Source: an uncultured Agathobaculum sp. (lineage in GTDB: Bacteria; Bacillota; Clostridia; Oscillospirales; Butyricicoccaceae). Taken from it: a stretch of 8,991 nucleotides of DNA. Positions 6,573 through 8,991 of the stretch are shown here, in pieces; positions within the stretch are counted from its first letter, which is position 1, and the number at the start of each line of letters is the position of its first letter. The translations under genes were made by a program, and so were the position numbers. Where the stretch lies: positions 1 to 8,991 of the forward strand of contig CALWEB010000022.1 of NCBI GenBank assembly GCA_944376955.1. The letters are read 5' to 3'. The notes beneath the pieces were generated by a model. The model was given only the letters and a program-made list of their open reading frames with translations. It was not told where the DNA came from and made no database searches.

Positions 6573-6601
6573 AGGATATGCGGCGCTGTCAAGTTTGATG
6601 C
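6573..6601 (-). promoter_or_regulatory. Weak sigma-E-like promoter facing ylbJ
   Basis: On the minus strand GCATCAA (6601-6595, 4 of 7 to KMATATT) is 14 bases from CATATCCT (6580-6573, 6 of 8 to CATACAMT). The expected start of transcription would lie right at the ribosome binding site (6558-6564), leaving an unusually short leader. The proposal relies partly on ylbJ being under sigma E in Bacillus. Confidence 0.3.
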
Positions 6602-6617
6602 CGTCGCCGCATACAAT
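6589..6617 (+). promoter_or_regulatory. Sigma-E-type (mother-cell) promoter of yqfC-yqfD
   Basis: CATACAAT at 6610-6617 matches the Bacillus sigma-E -10 consensus CATACAMT at every position. TCAAGTT at 6589-6595 agrees with KMATATT at 5 of 7 positions, with a 14-base spacer as expected. Transcription would begin near 6624, just before the GGAGGAGGG ribosome binding site (6627-6635). yqfC and yqfD are known sigma-E targets in Bacillus, so the sequence and the family knowledge agree. Confidence 0.65.
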
Positions 6618-6641
6618 AGCCGGGACGGAGGAGGGACGCAC

Positions 6642-6899
6642 ATGGCGCATGACGGGTTGGGCGAATTCATGGATGATCTGCACGGCTTCCGGCCGCGTGT
6701 GGAGATCATCGGAAATAGCCGCGTGGTTGTGGAAAACCATCGTGGGATACAGGAGTACGAACAGGGGCTGCTACGCGTGAAGTGCAGCGGCTGTGAAGTG
6801 CGCATTGTCGGAGAGGGGCTGGCTTTGACGGCGCTGTCGCTCGACGAACTGGCAGTGACCGGGACGATCGTCTCGGTGGAATATACCACGGCGGGATAA
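6642..6899 (+). CDS. yqfC: Sporulation protein YqfC (YabP/YqfC family)
   Basis: This 85-aa protein matches the YabP/YqfC family in length and pattern. After a short leader, RPRVEIIGNSRVVVENHRGI (17-36) carries the typical 'G-N-x-R-V-x-V-E-N-h-x-G-I' block. It is followed by a Tyr-Glu turn, a strand containing VRIVGEGLALTAL (53-65, usually IxGxxLxIxxL) and the closing AVTGTIVSVEY (71-81, usually IxGxIxSIxY). It is predicted to be a small all-beta protein without a membrane segment. Its molecular role is not established; the gene is regularly paired with yqfD and expressed in the mother cell in Bacillus. Two cysteines (48, 51) form a CSGC that I would not regard as a metal site alone. ATG 6642 follows GGAGGAGGG by 6 bases; longer in-frame starts upstream would run through the divergent ylbJ gene. 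The stop is 19 bases before yqfD. Confidence 0.9.
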   Translation: MAHDGLGEFMDDLHGFRPRVEIIGNSRVVVENHRGIQEYEQGLLRVKCSGCEVRIVGEGLALTALSLDELAVTGTIVSVEYTTAG

Positions 6900-6918
6900 C
6901 GGAAAGGAGGGCGGAACT

Positions 6919-8145
6919 ATGATTGCGCGGCTTTGGCATCTGGCGCGCGGACAGGTGCGCGTGCGCGTGACAGGGGCAAGCCTGCCGCGTTTTCTCAATT
7001 TGTGCGCGGCCAAAGGGCTGACATTACGGAGGATGGAGCGCACGGCATGGGATGAGATGTACGCGACCCTGTCCGTTGCGGATTTCCGCGCGCTGCGGCG
7101 GTATATGGGGCGCACTGGCTGCCGGGTACATATTGTGCAGCGGCGCGGCGCGCCGTTTTTGGCTGCGCGGCTGCGGCCGCGCGTGGCGCTGTGGGGTGGT
7201 TTTTTCCTGCTCGCGCTGCTTTGTTGGGTGCTGTGTGCGCACATTTGGTCGATTGAGGTCAGGATAGACCCTACGCTGGACGAGGCGGAAGTGGTGCAGC
7301 AGCTGGAAGATCTGGGTGTACATATCGGTGCGCGTATCAGTCGGTTGGATGTCCGCAGCATTCGGTGGAAAATGTTCGGGATGCAGCCCAATATGACGTT
7401 CTTGTCACTCAATATCCGTGGCAACAGCCTGACGATTGAAGCGTATGGCGCCACGCCGCCGGAGGAGAAACTGGATCAGGATGCAGTGGTTAAGGTCGTT
7501 GCGGCGCGGGAGGGCGTGATTAAAAGCGTGCAGACGCTGGAAGGGCAGCCGGTGGTGCAGCCCGGCGATGCGGTCGAAACAGGCGATACCCTCATCAGCG
7601 GTCTGGTGCCGCCCACCCGGGAGGGTGGCGGTTACCATTTGACCCATGCGCGCGGCGAGGTCGAGGCATACACGGTCTATCACATGACGGCGGCGCGTGC
7701 GCTGGAAACCGAAAGCAAGGTATATACCGGCAAGGTGCGGCGGCAGTATGCGCTGGTTTTGGGAAATCATCGGTTAAATTTATATATTGGGAGTGGAATT
7801 GACGGGGGTACCTGTGATAAAATAATAGAAACCAGAACACTGCGTCTGTCGGACAGCGTGGTGTTCCCGGTGTCGCTGGTTGTGCAGACCTATGTGTTTT
7901 ACGAGCGCGAGCCGCAGGCCGGGTCGGCTGATGCGGTGCAGGTAGAGATGTTGTCGGGTGCGCTCGAGCAGTTGGTGTCCGGTATCGACGGCACGGTAAC
8001 TTCACACCGTGAAACCCTGACTGAGCAGAACGGCGCGGCGGTATTGGAGATGACCGTACACGCAGTCGAGCAGATCGGCGTGGAGGCGCTCGATGACAGT
8101 ACAATCCCGGAGGAGCCGCCGACCGAGGACGGTACGGCGCCATAA
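6919..8145 (+). CDS. yqfD: Sporulation membrane protein YqfD
   Basis: This 408-aa protein has the YqfD layout. A cytoplasmic N-terminal domain (1-85), with GASLPRFLNLCAAKGL at 19-34 as in the family, is followed by one membrane helix (about 89-110) and a large outer domain. Within the latter, the stretch EGVIKSVQTLEGQPVVQPGD (198-217) through ETGDTLISG (220-228) is the typical hairpin-like segment that resembles biotinyl-lipoyl/barrel-sandwich folds. The extreme C-terminus (about 393-408) is acidic and proline-rich. In Bacillus the gene is transcribed by sigma E and required for efficient sporulation; the mechanism is not clear to me. The ribosome binding site AAAGGAGG (6903-6910) lies 8 bases before ATG 6919. 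Residues about 285-304 are encoded by A+T-rich, atypical codons that overlap a promoter-like sequence. Its TAA stop shares a base with the start of an eight-codon reading frame before phoH. Confidence 0.92.
   Translation: MIARLWHLARGQVRVRVTGASLPRFLNLCAAKGLTLRRMERTAWDEMYATLSVADFRALRRYMGRTGCRVHIVQRRGAPFLAARLRPRVALWGGFFLLALLCWVLCAHIWSIEVRIDPTLDEAEVVQQLEDLGVHIGARISRLDVRSIRWKMFGMQPNMTFLSLNIRGNSLTIEAYGATPPEEKLDQDAVVKVVAAREGVIKSVQTLEGQPVVQPGDAVETGDTLISGLVPPTREGGGYHLTHARGEVEAYTVYHMTAARALETESKVYTGKVRRQYALVLGNHRLNLYIGSGIDGGTCDKIIETRTLRLSDSVVFPVSLVVQTYVFYEREPQAGSADAVQVEMLSGALEQLVSGIDGTVTSHRETLTEQNGAAVLEMTVHAVEQIGVEALDDSTIPEEPPTEDGTAP
7799..7826 (+). promoter_or_regulatory. Candidate vegetative promoter inside yqfD
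   Basis: TTGACG (7799-7804, 5 of 6 to TTGACA) is followed after 16 bases by AATAAT (7821-7826, 5 of 6 to TATAAT). An overlapping extended -10, TG-A-TAAAAT (7815-7823), is an alternative. It lies about 355 bases before the phoH start and in the same direction. The surrounding 7771-7830 is clearly richer in A+T than the rest of yqfD. Confidence 0.45.
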
Positions 8146-8171
8146 TGCAGCGGCAGACGGAAAGAGAATAA
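8145..8171 (+). other. Eight-codon reading frame linking yqfD to phoH
   Basis: The yqfD stop TAA (8143-8145) overlaps an ATG in TAATG. The frame reads MQRQTERE and then stops with TAA at 8169-8171, within the AAGGA (8170-8174) that serves phoH. It is a possible reinitiation or leader minicistron, but is short enough to have arisen by chance. Confidence 0.25.
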
Positions 8172-8181
8172 GGAAAGCAAG

Positions 8182-8991
8182 GTGCAAACCATAGAAAAGA
8201 CAATACAGGTGGAGAGAACCGAACTTCTGATCTCGGTTTTCGGCGCATTTGACGAAAATATCAAGCTGATCGAGCGGGAGTTGGGCGTGTCTATCGTCAG
8301 CCGCGGAACCGAGCTGAAGCTGTCGGGTGAGGCGGCGGATGTGGAGACGGCTGCGCATACCCTGGAAGCGTTGGTGTCCATGGCGGCACGGGGGGAAGCG
8401 GTCAGCACCCAGACCGTGCAATATGTTATCGGGCTGGCGCGCGACGGGCGTGAGGCTGAGGTGCATACCATGAGCCGCGATGTCCTGTGCATCACGGCTA
8501 AGGGCAAGCCAGTCAAGGCAAAGACGCTCGGCCAGAAACGGTATATGGAAGCCATCCGCAAAAATACGATCGTCATGGGGGTCGGCCCTGCGGGCACGGG
8601 CAAGACTTATCTTGCCGTGGCCGCGGCGGTCGCGGCCTTCCGGGACAAGCAGGTGTCCCGCATTATCCTGACGCGCCCCGCGGTTGAAGCGGGCGAAAAG
8701 CTGGGCTTTTTGCCCGGCGACCTGCAAAGCAAGGTCGATCCCTATTTGCGGCCGCTGTACGATGGACTGTTTGATATGCTGGGCGCGGAGAACTTCGCAA
8801 AATATCAGGAGCGCGGCTCGATTGAGGTAGCACCGCTAGCCTATATGCGCGGCCGCACGCTGGACGACAGCTTCATCATTTTGGACGAGGCGCAGAACAC
8901 CACTCCCGAGCAAATGAAAATGTTCCTCACCCGTCTGGGATTTGGTTCACAGGCGGTCATCACGGGCGACATCACCCAAATCGACCTGCCG
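8182..8991 (+). CDS. phoH: PhoH family ATPase, partial at the right edge
   Basis: The first 270 residues of a PhoH-like (YbeZ/PhoH) protein are visible; the frame is still open at the window end, and typical members are about 320-350 aa. Residues about 13-80 form the small N-terminal domain with a GxFDENIKLIExxLGVxI pattern. The ATPase core begins with TLGQKRYMEAI (115-125) and has the Walker A motif GPAGTGKT (135-142, K141), RPAVEAGEKLGFLPGD and Walker B IILDEAQN (232-239, D235 and E236). ITGDITQIDLP (260-270) provides the sensor-like end. The cytoplasmic ATPase is linked by genome context to RNA processing with YbeY, though its exact substrate is not settled. The start is GTG 8182 with AAGGAA (8170-8175) 6 bases upstream; no in-frame ATG with a ribosome binding site was found nearby. 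The gap to yqfD is 36 bases. The next genes are expected to be yqfF/pgpH and ybeY, but they are not visible here. Confidence 0.93.
   Translation, partial: MQTIEKTIQVERTELLISVFGAFDENIKLIERELGVSIVSRGTELKLSGEAADVETAAHTLEALVSMAARGEAVSTQTVQYVIGLARDGREAEVHTMSRDVLCITAKGKPVKAKTLGQKRYMEAIRKNTIVMGVGPAGTGKTYLAVAAAVAAFRDKQVSRIILTRPAVEAGEKLGFLPGDLQSKVDPYLRPLYDGLFDMLGAENFAKYQERGSIEVAPLAYMRGRTLDDSFIILDEAQNTTPEQMKMFLTRLGFGSQAVITGDITQIDLP

Noticed and set aside
6587..6592. A perfect TTGACA on the minus strand between yqfC and ylbJ, as a sigma-A -35.
   Set aside because: No -10-like hexamer occurs 16-18 bases downstream (ATGCAT, TGCATC and GCATCG are found there).
6333..6641. A longer N-terminus for yqfC reaching back to 6333.
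   Set aside because: The extension would overlap the divergent ylbJ-like gene and the promoter region, and the normal YqfC length is reached from ATG 6642 with a strong ribosome binding site.
1..8991. Mobile elements, CRISPR arrays, tRNA or rRNA genes and riboswitches.
   Set aside because: I looked for transposase motifs, regularly spaced repeats, cloverleaf-like segments and long structured leaders and saw none. All gaps between genes are short and filled by terminators or promoters.

Overview
The window looks like chromosomal DNA of an endospore-forming member of the Clostridia, most plausibly the Ruminococcaceae/Oscillospiraceae. The reasons are the moderately high G+C, AGGAGG-type ribosome binding sites, and the sporulation genes YqfC, YqfD and a YlbJ-like protein next to PhoH. 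The genus cannot be fixed from this sequence alone. I see no mobile element, CRISPR array, rRNA or tRNA. It reads as an ordinary core cell-envelope and sporulation locus, and its more interesting points are small genes and regulatory signals.

Layout. Bases 2-337 hold the C-terminal end of a secreted protein resembling the C-terminal domain of collagen-like exosporium proteins, closed by a strong terminator. An extended -10 promoter then drives a 62-aa four-cysteine protein and a DegV-family lipid-binding protein. A second extended -10 promoter precedes a 603-aa membrane-anchored polysaccharide deacetylase with two copper-amine-oxidase-type N-terminal modules. This gene ends at its own terminator and faces a minus-strand operon across a second, bidirectional terminator.

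The minus-strand operon reads from 6552 down to 3739: a YlbJ-like sporulation membrane protein, a 79-aa four-cysteine protein of unknown function, and a DacF-type D-alanyl-D-alanine carboxypeptidase. The last two overlap by 11 bases. An additional -10 element lies just ahead of the 79-aa gene, so the second half of the operon may also be expressed alone.

Divergent from it is a plus-strand operon: yqfC, yqfD and a phoH-family ATPase running off the right edge. This is the conserved Firmicutes order that usually continues into yqfF (pgpH), ybeY and era. The 89-base divergent gap contains a close match to a sigma-E (mother-cell) promoter facing yqfC and a weaker one facing ylbJ. An AT-rich patch inside yqfD carries a sigma-A-like promoter that could express phoH during growth, when sigma E is absent.

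The envelope genes (deacetylase and carboxypeptidase) would act on peptidoglycan or other polysaccharide outside the membrane. The YlbJ/YqfC/YqfD set points to forespore engulfment and spore maturation.
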